A stretch of DNA of 34,126 nucleotides from a virus: IMG/VR virus record IMGVR_UViG_3300012017_001120, positions 1-34,126 of that record; one strand, given 5' to 3'. Below, piece by piece: positions 1-5,490 of the stretch. Each line of letters starts with the position of its first letter. The stretch's first letter is position 1. The position numbers were made by a program, and so were the translations under genes. The notes below the pieces were generated by a model. That model was given only the letters and a program-made list of their open reading frames with translations. It was not told where the DNA came from and ran no database searches.

Positions 1-60
1 GAGCCGATAAGTAATTTTACTTATGACCCTAGAAAAAATACGGCAAAAAAGATAAGGTAA
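1..60 (+). CDS. 3' end of an upstream gene (partial, unknown)
   Basis: The first 60 bases are open in one frame only and end in TAA at 58-60, giving 19 residues ending in NTAKKIR. The other two forward frames hit stops within 12 bases. The stop sits just before the promoter of the next gene, as at other gene ends here, so I read this as the C-terminus of a gene that begins before the window. Its function cannot be judged from this fragment. Confidence 0.5.
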   Translation, partial: EPISNFTYDPRKNTAKKIR

Positions 61-66
61 TTTCAT

Positions 67-74
67 TACCTTTG
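67..74 (+). promoter_or_regulatory. Bacteroidota-type -7 box (TACCTTTG) for the first fibre gene
   Basis: TACCTTTG matches the TAnnTTTG -7 consensus of Bacteroidota sigma factors and lies 13 bases before the ATG at 88. No clear -33 TTG box is visible. It is part of a 20-base sequence, TAATTTCATTACCTTTGTAA (58-77), repeated exactly at 794-813. An inverted repeat GGTAAT-TTC-ATTACC (56-70) overlaps its left edge. Confidence 0.65.
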
Positions 75-87
75 TAAGAAATAAGTA

Positions 88-780
88 ATGGCAATTATCC
101 CAAGTACAGAGCAATTTATTGGCATCTCGCCAAATGTAAACACTTCTGAAAGAAGGTCTGCATTAGTAAATTCAGACAGCGAACCATATACAATGCAAGA
201 CTTTATTGACACCATTGGTCCCGGGCAAGTGGGTCCTCAAGGTCCGGTAGGTCCTCAAGGTCCTGCAGGAACAAATGGTTTGTTTGCTCAAACTGCTTTA
301 GGAGCACTTATTACTAATACTACTGTAGAAACTTCATTAATAGGAGCAGGAGTAGGTACTTTATCAGTGCCTCCCAATACATTTCAAGTGGGGGATAGTT
401 TTGCTGCTAGACTTTGTGGATATTTATCTTGTGCAAATAATGCAACAATTCATATTAGAGTAAGGTCTGATGGTACTGTTATAGCAGATGCAGGTATATT
501 TTCTATGAAGATAACAACAAATAAATTTTTTGAACTTAATATAGATTTTACAGTTACTAAAATAGGAGTAGCAGGAGTTGCTGAGTTATTTACAAATGGT
601 CAGTATAGTTATAATCATAATTCACAAGGTGAAATAGCAGCAAATAACTTTGCTTCAGTTACTACTACTATATTTGACACTACTGTCCTTAATGCTTTAT
701 CTATTACAGCTGAATGGGGTGCAGCAAGTGCTAATAACAAAATTCAATCTCAAAACTTTGTATTAACTAAAGTATATTAA
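88..780 (+). CDS. Short collagen-like tail fibre or receptor-binding protein
   Basis: This 230-residue protein has three visible parts. Residues 1-45 form an anchor-like segment (IPSTEQFIGISPNVNT, PYTMQDFIDTIG) that also starts the next gene. Residues 45-62 are a short Gly-X-Y collagen-like run (VGPQGPVGPQGPAG). The remainder is a beta-rich C-terminal domain with many Thr, Ala and Asn residues and no recognised catalytic motif. The layout of particle anchor, collagen-like rod and distal beta domain is typical of phage tail or capsid fibres, so a role in host-surface contact is likely but inferred. It has its own promoter-like box 13 bases upstream. Compared with its neighbour it has a very short collagen tract and no chitin-binding-like modules. 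Confidence 0.7.
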   Translation: MAIIPSTEQFIGISPNVNTSERRSALVNSDSEPYTMQDFIDTIGPGQVGPQGPVGPQGPAGTNGLFAQTALGALITNTTVETSLIGAGVGTLSVPPNTFQVGDSFAARLCGYLSCANNATIHIRVRSDGTVIADAGIFSMKITTNKFFELNIDFTVTKIGVAGVAELFTNGQYSYNHNSQGEIAANNFASVTTTIFDTTVLNALSITAEWGAASANNKIQSQNFVLTKVY

Positions 781-802
781 AAATAAAATAAAATAATTTC
801 AT

Positions 803-810
803 TACCTTTG
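803..810 (+). promoter_or_regulatory. Bacteroidota-type -7 box (TACCTTTG), copy of the one at 67
   Basis: TACCTTTG lies inside the exact second copy (794-813) of the 20-base promoter sequence seen at 58-77. It lies 49 bases before the ATG at 860, so it is probably the distal member of a tandem pair with the box at 837-844. Confidence 0.6.
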
Positions 811-836
811 TAAAAAATAAAATAAAACAATTTTGC

Positions 837-844
837 TAACTTTA
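837..844 (+). promoter_or_regulatory. Possible second, weaker -7 box (TAACTTTA)
   Basis: TAACTTTA differs from TAnnTTTG at the last base and is followed by an A-rich stretch, like the other boxes. It lies 15 bases before the ATG at 860, the same spacing as in the first fibre gene. It could be a second start site or a decayed copy of the promoter. Confidence 0.35.
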
Positions 845-859
845 TAAAAAAAACAAATT

Positions 860-2827
860 ATGCCTACTATCCCAAGTTCAGAACAATTTATTGGATTGTC
901 ACCAAATGTAAACACTACCGAGAGAAGGTCAGAGTTAATAAATGCAGAGAGTTTTCCATATACAATGCAAGACTTTATTAATACTATTGGAGCAGGTTCG
1001 GGTCCTCAAGGTCCACAAGGTCCTCAAGGTCCTCAAGGTGTTCAAGGTGTTACAGGCAGTCAAGGCCCTGCAGGAACTGTAGGAGCTACAGGCAGTCAAG
1101 GACTACCGGGCCCAACGGGTGCTACGGGAGCTACGGGAGCTACGGGAATAGTAGGTCCTCAAGGTGTTCAAGGATTACAAGGATTTCAAGGTGTAGCCGG
1201 AGCAGTGGGCCCTGCGGGATTAAATTGGCAAGGTGGATGGTCTGCTTTAGGCGTTTATGTAATTGATGACGCAGTAGGATATGGTGGGGCTTCTTGGTTT
1301 TGTATAAATAATATTGGGCCTGTTCCTACTACTCCTAATTTAGACCCAACTCATTGGTCATTACTTGCATCGCAAGGTGCAGTTGGTCAACAAGGTGCTC
1401 AAGGTATTCAAGGTATTCAAGGTATTCAAGGCCCTGCCGGTGCAGCAGGATTGCAAGGTGCTCAAGGACCGATAGGTTTAACGGGTGCTACAGGTGCAAC
1501 GGGTGCAACGGGATTGCAAGGCCCACAAGGTGTGGCCGGAACAAATGGAACGCAAGGTCCAATTGGACCAATAGGTGCTACAGGTGCCACGGGTGCTCAA
1601 GGTATTCAGGGTGCTCAAGGTACAGCCGGTACAGTTGGTCCTGCGGGATTAATATGGGCAGGCACTTGGAGTGCTTTAGGTGTTTATGTATTAAATAACG
1701 CCGTTTCTTTTGGAGGCGCTAGTTATTTTTGTTATAACCCTGCAGGTGTAGGTCCTTCAGCATCAAACCCTACGGTTGATACTCCTAATTGGGCGTTACT
1801 TGCATCGCAAGGCGCAACAGGAGCAGCAGGAGCAGCAGGAGCAGCAGGAGCAGCAGGTCCGGCAGGGGCAACAGGTCCTCAAGGAATTGCAGGAGTTGCG
1901 GGTGCTACAGGACCTCAAGGTTCTACGGGAGCAACAGGAGCAACAGGTCCTCAAGGAATTCAAGGCGTAGCGGGACCAATTGGCCCTGCAGGATTAACTT
2001 GGGTTGGTGTTTGGAGTGCTTTAGGGGTTTATGTACAAAATGAGGCTGTATCTTTTGGTGGTGCAAGTTATTTCTGTTATAATCCTGCAGGTGTAGGTCC
2101 ATCAGCGACAGACCCTTCACTTGATACTCCTAATTGGGCATTGCTTGCTGCAGTTGGAGCTACAGGTGCAACGGGTGCGGCAGGAGTAGCGGGTGCTACA
2201 GGTCCGGCAGGTCCGGCAGGTGTTGCAGGTCCAACAGGACCACAAGGAGTTCAAGGAATACAAGGAATACAAGGAGTACCTTCAGCAACTTTTTCTGCAG
2301 TTAATTTTAGTCCGCTACCTATTTTCCCAATATTTACTGAATGGGTGACTGATGTTATTACCATTCCTGCAAATACATTTGATAGTTTCTCAGAAGTGGT
2401 TTTAAATTTAGTAGGGCAAATAAGTAAAAATACTGTTTTTGAGAAATTTACATATAAGATATACTTAACCGATACGCCACAAGTTATTGATACACTTTTT
2501 GATAATGCTAATTTTCCAATTAACATGGTAGAGGCAAAAACAGGAGATGCTGCACAGCTAACAACTAAGTTAGAAAGGTCTTTTGCAATAGGCGGGAATG
2601 ATGTTTTATATTTTCAGAATAATCTTACTGCTACTTCAAATTCTGATAATGCAGTATTAGCATCAACACCATTATATACTGCTACTTATTTTAATAATGT
2701 TCCTAAGCTTGCTTCAACGATACATGGTACAAGCATTGATTGGTCTTTGGATTGGTATATAGCAGCTGTGGTAATTTCAGAAGATGTTAATGAGGCATTT
2801 ATAGAGAGATGGATTTCACTTAAATAA
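860..2827 (+). CDS. Large collagen-like tail fibre with three CBM5/12-like modules
   Basis: This 655-residue fibre starts with the same roughly 45-residue anchor as the preceding gene (IPSSEQFIGLSPNVNT, PYTMQDFINTIG). Long Gly-X-Y collagen-like stretches ([20 protein letters not shown]) follow. They are interrupted three times by a compact module at about residues 120-171, 263-316 and 378-431. Each module reads WSALGVYV, then A-V-x-x-GGAS-W/Y-FC, then NWALLA. The Trp, Tyr and Val pattern resembles carbohydrate-binding modules of the chitinase CBM5/12 type. The last 180 residues form a non-repetitive beta-rich tip. It probably binds a surface glycan of the host, which is inferred from architecture. 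The repetitive codons create several spurious open frames on both strands. No chaperone or peptidase motif is seen in the tip. Confidence 0.78.
   Translation: MPTIPSSEQFIGLSPNVNTTERRSELINAESFPYTMQDFINTIGAGSGPQGPQGPQGPQGVQGVTGSQGPAGTVGATGSQGLPGPTGATGATGATGIVGPQGVQGLQGFQGVAGAVGPAGLNWQGGWSALGVYVIDDAVGYGGASWFCINNIGPVPTTPNLDPTHWSLLASQGAVGQQGAQGIQGIQGIQGPAGAAGLQGAQGPIGLTGATGATGATGLQGPQGVAGTNGTQGPIGPIGATGATGAQGIQGAQGTAGTVGPAGLIWAGTWSALGVYVLNNAVSFGGASYFCYNPAGVGPSASNPTVDTPNWALLASQGATGAAGAAGAAGAAGPAGATGPQGIAGVAGATGPQGSTGATGATGPQGIQGVAGPIGPAGLTWVGVWSALGVYVQNEAVSFGGASYFCYNPAGVGPSATDPSLDTPNWALLAAVGATGATGAAGVAGATGPAGPAGVAGPTGPQGVQGIQGIQGVPSATFSAVNFSPLPIFPIFTEWVTDVITIPANTFDSFSEVVLNLVGQISKNTVFEKFTYKIYLTDTPQVIDTLFDNANFPINMVEAKTGDAAQLTTKLERSFAIGGNDVLYFQNNLTATSNSDNAVLASTPLYTATYFNNVPKLASTIHGTSIDWSLDWYIAAVVISEDVNEAFIERWISLK
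1217..1372 (+). repeat. CBM5/12-like module, copy 1
   Basis: Residues 120-171 of the large fibre contain GGWSALGVYVIDDAVGYGG, then SWFC and HWSLLAS. This is the most divergent of the three copies in this gene (Gly-Tyr for Ser-Phe in the centre, His for Asn before the last Trp). Collagen-like repeats flank it on both sides. Confidence 0.6.
1646..1807 (+). repeat. CBM5/12-like module, copy 2
   Basis: Residues 263-316 contain GTWSALGVYVLNNAVSFGG, SYFCYNPAGVGPS and NWALLAS. It is nearly identical to copy 3 in its centre, which suggests recent duplication or gene conversion. Confidence 0.65.
1991..2152 (+). repeat. CBM5/12-like module, copy 3
   Basis: Residues 378-431 contain GVWSALGVYVQNEAVSFGG, SYFCYNPAGVGPS and NWALLAA. 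It is followed by a last collagen-like segment and then the unique tip domain. Confidence 0.65.
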
Positions 2828-2835
2828 TAATATAA

Positions 2836-3015
2836 ATGAAGAATGTTAGAGGGTTAGGAGATGTTATTGAAAAAATAACAACATCTACAGGGATTAAAAA
2901 AGCAGTAGACACTGTTTCAAAAGCTGTAGGTAAAGATTGTGGATGCAGTAAAAGAAAAGAAGCATTAAACAATCCTAATTTACTTGTAAATAAAATGTTT
3001 AATCGTAAAAAATAA
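2836..3015 (+). CDS. Small conserved protein with a Cys-x-Cys motif
   Basis: This 59-residue frame starts 8 bases after the fibre stop and is followed within 5 bases by the next start, so it fits the tight operon. It begins MKNVRGLGDVIEKITTSTGI, continues with a helical Lys-rich stretch and then KDCGCSKRKEALNNPN, and ends in a basic tail. I recall small phage proteins with the pattern GLGDxIEKxTxxTGIKKxV...DCGCxxRKExLN, so I consider it a real gene. Its function is unknown. The Cys-x-Cys pair beside a basic run could bind a metal or nucleic acid, but two cysteines are too few for a standard zinc finger unless it multimerises. Confidence 0.7.
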   Translation: MKNVRGLGDVIEKITTSTGIKKAVDTVSKAVGKDCGCSKRKEALNNPNLLVNKMFNRKK

Positions 3016-3019
3016 TATT

Positions 3020-3187
3020 ATGAAGACCAAGAAAGTTATTGCAAAAAAGACTGCTCCTAAAGTGATGGTTGGTAAAAAAACAGCTTTTGATATTAAAGAA
3101 GCTAGTAATCAAAATCTAACTGCCGGAGCAAGAAATAATTATGCGAAAAACGCACAAGCAGCTATGAAAAATTCTAAAAAAAAATAA
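3020..3187 (+). CDS. Small lysine-rich protein, unknown
   Basis: This 55-residue frame is packed between its neighbours with gaps of 4 and 3 bases. It begins MKTKKVIAKKTAPKVMVGKK and ends in a run of four lysines within NSKKK. The strong positive charge and lack of cysteines or hydrophobic core suggest a disordered, nucleic-acid-binding or virion-internal peptide. No family is recognised. The call as a gene rests on spacing, an ATG after an A-rich leader, and its place between two credible genes. Confidence 0.6.
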   Translation: MKTKKVIAKKTAPKVMVGKKTAFDIKEASNQNLTAGARNNYAKNAQAAMKNSKKK

Positions 3188-3190
3188 GCC

Positions 3191-3664
3191 ATGCCAAATT
3201 TAAAACTTCAAGTAAGTAGAGCTTTATATGTGTATCCGTCTGACGATACGAATATACCAATGCCAAGTCTTATTCTACAGGGTGTTGCTAGTTCAGCCTC
3301 TCCATTTAAACTTATAGATAACACTGTAGACTTTATCGCATTGGGCGTTCAGGTCGGTGATACTGTATACGCTAATAGCTTAGGTGCAATGGTTACAAAT
3401 GTAGATAGCGCTACTGTTTTGACTTTAAATTTAGATATTATATCGGGTAGCGGAGACGGTTATGATTTATATTCAGGAACAAATATGTCAGGAACAATTG
3501 AGCCATGTGTATTATTTGTTGGTAATGGTGGAGACGTAGAGGTTGTAACAGCGGGAGGTGACACTGTTAACTTTGTGAATATTCCTTCGGGGTCTTTTCT
3601 TCCCGTTCAAGTTGTAAGGGTTTTAACGTCAACATCAGCAAATAAAATTATAGCTCTTTGGTAA
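3191..3664 (+). CDS. Beta-rich virion protein, probable head decoration or small structural protein
   Basis: This 157-residue protein is almost wholly beta-prone. Residues 39-95 form a module, KLIDNTVDFIALGVQVGDTV followed by VTNVDSATVLTL, that matches a segment inside the connector protein at 16945. Residues 103-157 (PCVLFVGNGGDVEV, FVNIPSGSFLPVQVVRV, ending KIIALW) resemble a domain I associate with small structural proteins of phages from aquatic Bacteroidota. There is no signal peptide or membrane segment. A capsid or tail surface role is likely. It lies far from the capsid gene, between the fibres and the lysis cassette, which is unusual for a decoration protein but not decisive. The start follows the upstream stop by three bases. 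Confidence 0.55.
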   Translation: MPNLKLQVSRALYVYPSDDTNIPMPSLILQGVASSASPFKLIDNTVDFIALGVQVGDTVYANSLGAMVTNVDSATVLTLNLDIISGSGDGYDLYSGTNMSGTIEPCVLFVGNGGDVEVVTAGGDTVNFVNIPSGSFLPVQVVRVLTSTSANKIIALW

Positions 3665-3712
3665 TGATACAGATAGGAATAAATATAGTTATAAAATAAA
3701 CTTAAAAGTGTC

Positions 3713-3877
3713 ATGCATAAAAACTTTCTAGCATCTTTTTATTTTTTATTTGGATTTATCACTTCATTTTCAATGATGTTTAGTGAAGGTGAGATTTATG
3801 TAAAGTTGGCAGGATACACCCTTTTTTTTTATTTAGCTTTTAGTCTTTTAGATGCTATTGAAGACATAACCTCATGA
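3713..3877 (+). CDS. Small membrane protein upstream of the holin
   Basis: This 54-residue frame begins MHKNFLASFYFLFGFITSFS and has two hydrophobic stretches (about residues 5-22 and 31-46) separated by a short charged loop, SEGEIYVK. Its stop overlaps the next start as ATGA (3874-3877), so the two are probably translationally coupled. Two membrane passes, small size and position directly before the holin suggest a holin partner or antiholin, but no sequence family is recognised. About 48 bases separate it from the preceding gene, with no TAnnTTTG box visible. Confidence 0.6.
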   Translation: MHKNFLASFYFLFGFITSFSMMFSEGEIYVKLAGYTLFFYLAFSLLDAIEDITS

Positions 3878-4335
3878 GAACGCAACTATTCATATTATTG
3901 ACAAATATTCGTTTAGCATCGACAAAATTACTTGGAATTATTGGGGCTTTCTTTTTACCTATTACGGGGATACTTTTTTTAATTGGCTTCGCCATAGTAA
4001 TAGATACGTTAACAGGAATTTGGAAGTCTAAGAAGTTAGGATTACCCATTACATCTAGGAAGCTATCAGCTATTGTTTCGAAGCTAATGCTTTATGAAAT
4101 TGCTGTTATTTTATTTTATTTGATAGATAGGTTTATACTCAACGATATTATTTTAACATTCTTTTCGGTACCTTTGATGTTAACTAAGATACTTGCATTA
4201 GTTTTAGTGTCTATAGAAGTTATGAGTATTAATGAGAATTACGAATCTGTAAGAGGAATCAATATGTGGACAGCAATGAAAAACTTATTCGCAAGAGCTA
4301 GAGATATTAAGCAAGACATAGATACAATAAAATGA
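3874..4335 (+). CDS. Phage holin (Phage_holin_4-like)
   Basis: This 153-residue protein has several hydrophobic segments (about residues 19-44, 68-88 and 92-112) and a charged, cytoplasmic-type C-terminus. The motif IDTLTGIWKSKKLG directly after the first membrane segment, and the later SINENYESVRGIN, match the family of phage holins with a DxxxG-W/I-K signature. Holins accumulate in the inner membrane and form the lesion that starts lysis. Context supports this, because a cell-wall-active protein and a spanin-like lipoprotein follow in the same coupled cluster. The start overlaps the preceding stop by four bases. The stop overlaps a very short frame starting at 4332. Confidence 0.8.
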   Translation: MRTQLFILLTNIRLASTKLLGIIGAFFLPITGILFLIGFAIVIDTLTGIWKSKKLGLPITSRKLSAIVSKLMLYEIAVILFYLIDRFILNDIILTFFSVPLMLTKILALVLVSIEVMSINENYESVRGINMWTAMKNLFARARDIKQDIDTIK

Positions 4336-4406
4336 TACGAAAATTATTTAAGTATTTGAACTTCTTACAGCAGGAAAAAATAAAAGCAATGATTTACAGA
4401 GCATGA
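4332..4406 (+). CDS. Possible 24-residue coupling peptide
   Basis: This frame encodes MIRKLFKYLNFLQQEKIKAM followed by IYRA. It overlaps the holin stop (ATGA at 4332-4335) and the next start (ATGA at 4403-4406). The paired overlaps at both ends suggest it is translated, perhaps only to carry ribosomes from the holin to the next gene. It is basic and amphipathic. Such a short frame could be chance. Confidence 0.35.
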   Translation: MIRKLFKYLNFLQQEKIKAMIYRA

Positions 4407-4537
4407 AATACGCTGCTTATATATTAGCTATCTTTAGTATCTTAATGATATTTGAACACTACTTGCTTAAAAAAGAAAATAAATTTTTACGAGATGAACT
4501 ACACAAGAGAACAGATAGAGATAGCAGTCAAGAATAA
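4403..4537 (+). CDS. Small single-pass membrane protein of the lysis cassette
   Basis: This 44-residue frame begins MKYAAYILAIFSILMIFEHY, a single N-terminal membrane segment, followed by a strongly charged tail (KKENKFLRDELHKRTDRD). N-terminal anchor plus a charged helix is the layout of inner-membrane spanin subunits and of some antiholins. It overlaps the start of the following cell-wall enzyme at 4494, so both are read from the same stretch. Because the cassette also has a unimolecular-spanin-like gene, an antiholin or pinholin-like role is as likely as a spanin role. Confidence 0.5.
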   Translation: MKYAAYILAIFSILMIFEHYLLKKENKFLRDELHKRTDRDSSQE

Positions 4538-5081
4538 GGGATATGTTTGGTTTAACAGCCCCAAAGACTATGATGTTAATATCGTAGGTATTAGAAACCT
4601 AAAGCCCGGCAAGAAGGTCACAAACGAATTCGATGACACCTTAACTTTGTCGTACAAAATCAACGGAGTATGGCAGTATCATGAGTGGAAAATCACCACT
4701 GACCCCGGCAAAAAACCTACAGAAATATTAAGACAATCGAAAGGAGTGGCTAGACTAAAGACCGGTCAATACAGAGGGGTCTATGCTGTAAGTATGCATA
4801 ATGGGAAATATGAGGCTTTATGTCAGCGTCTTGGTAATGTCACTGTATATAGAGATAATAACAAGGACACTGTGTATGATGAGAAGATAACAGAGACAGG
4901 AATGTTCGGTATCAATATTCATCGCTCATCTATCTACAAAGACCCAACTTACGTGGACTACTTTTCAGAGGGGTGTCAAGTTTTTAGATTCAACTCAAAT
5001 TTTGTCGAGTTCATGAAAATTATAAACAAGGCTAAGGCAGCATTCGGAAATAAATTCACTTATACTTTAATTGAGCTATGA
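4494..5081 (+). CDS. YkuD-like (L,D-transpeptidase-fold) cell-wall enzyme, candidate endolysin
   Basis: I chose the ATG at 4494 (MNYTREQIEIAVKNKGYVWF, 195 residues). The frame can be extended upstream to 4452 with 14 extra residues that look unlike a protein start. The diagnostic feature is GINIHRSS at 139-146 followed by YFSEGCQVF at 156-164. The His (143) and Ser-x-Gly-Cys (158-161) match the HxnSxGC active-site pattern of YkuD-type L,D-transpeptidases. Those enzymes form a thioester at the Cys and act on peptidoglycan stem peptides. Between holin and spanin-like genes it is the only plausible wall-degrading protein, so it may cut or exchange peptide cross-links during lysis. No signal peptide is seen, consistent with holin-dependent release. 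It could instead be an inactive or virion-carried wall protein. Confidence 0.6.
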   Translation: MNYTREQIEIAVKNKGYVWFNSPKDYDVNIVGIRNLKPGKKVTNEFDDTLTLSYKINGVWQYHEWKITTDPGKKPTEILRQSKGVARLKTGQYRGVYAVSMHNGKYEALCQRLGNVTVYRDNNKDTVYDEKITETGMFGINIHRSSIYKDPTYVDYFSEGCQVFRFNSNFVEFMKIINKAKAAFGNKFTYTLIEL

Positions 5082-5206
5082 AAATAGAAGTAAATAAAAA
5101 GGTAAAGCCAAAAGTAAAGCGTGCAAATATTCATGCAAAGAGTAAGACTTCTAAATTGAAGTCAAGTAAGAATTACAAGAAAACATATACAAAACAAGGG
5201 AGATGA
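5078..5206 (+). CDS. Small basic protein, unknown
   Basis: This 42-residue frame starts within the preceding stop (ATGA) and ends within the next start (ATGA at 5203). It begins MKIEVNKKVKPKVKRANIHA and is dominated by Lys, with Ser, Thr and Asn. It has no hydrophobic core, so it is probably disordered and nucleic-acid-binding, or a cationic accessory of the lysis cluster. The double overlap is the main reason to accept it as a gene. Confidence 0.55.
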   Translation: MKIEVNKKVKPKVKRANIHAKSKTSKLKSSKNYKKTYTKQGR

Positions 5207-5490
5207 GAAATTTTTTAGCAGGTACGACTAAAGGTAAGTCTAAAACGGCAAAGTATTATCATGAAAATCCTGAAGCGAGAGAGAAGAAGGTTAAATATGA
5301 TATGAAATATCATGATACTGAAGAACGTAGAGAATATAGAAGAGACCTTCAGCGTATAAATAGAAAGAATGGTACAGCAGGAAACCATGACGGAAAAGAC
5401 GTAGCCCATGTATCTAAAACAAAAACAGTATCTCAATCTCAATCTGCAAATAGAGCAGATAAAAAAAGAAACTTTTTCAAAAAGAAATAA
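5203..5490 (+). CDS. Basic protein with NHDGKDVAH motif, unknown
   Basis: This 95-residue protein is highly charged. It carries KSKTAKYYHENPEAREKK (13-29), a Lys/Arg/Tyr-rich helix (KYDMKYHDTEERREYRRDL), then NGTAGNHDGKDVAHV at about 56-70 and a Ser/Lys-rich tail. I recall many small proteins of aquatic phages with this plan (AxYYxxNPEAR, KYxxTxERRxYR, GNGDGKDVxH), so it belongs to a recurring family whose role I do not know. The N-H-D-G-K-D-V-A-H cluster recalls the small active-site loops of HNH-type nucleases but lacks the rest of that fold. DNA binding is plausible. Its stop overlaps the start of the spanin-like gene (TAATG). Confidence 0.65.
   Translation: MRNFLAGTTKGKSKTAKYYHENPEAREKKVKYDMKYHDTEERREYRRDLQRINRKNGTAGNHDGKDVAHVSKTKTVSQSQSANRADKKRNFFKKK

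Noticed and set aside
1000-1200. CRISPR-like appearance of the regular short repeats in the fibre gene
   Set aside because: The repeats are in-frame collagen codons without unique spacers of constant length, and no cas genes are present.
1354-2120. Several open frames on both strands inside the large collagen-like fibre gene
   Set aside because: They arise from the repetitive Gly-X-Y codons and give low-complexity products. The 655-residue frame explains the region.
3664-3699. An 11-codon frame (MIQIGINIVIK) overlapping the stop of the gene at 3191
   Set aside because: It is too short to judge and lacks an overlap with the next start. It may only be chance in AT-rich DNA.
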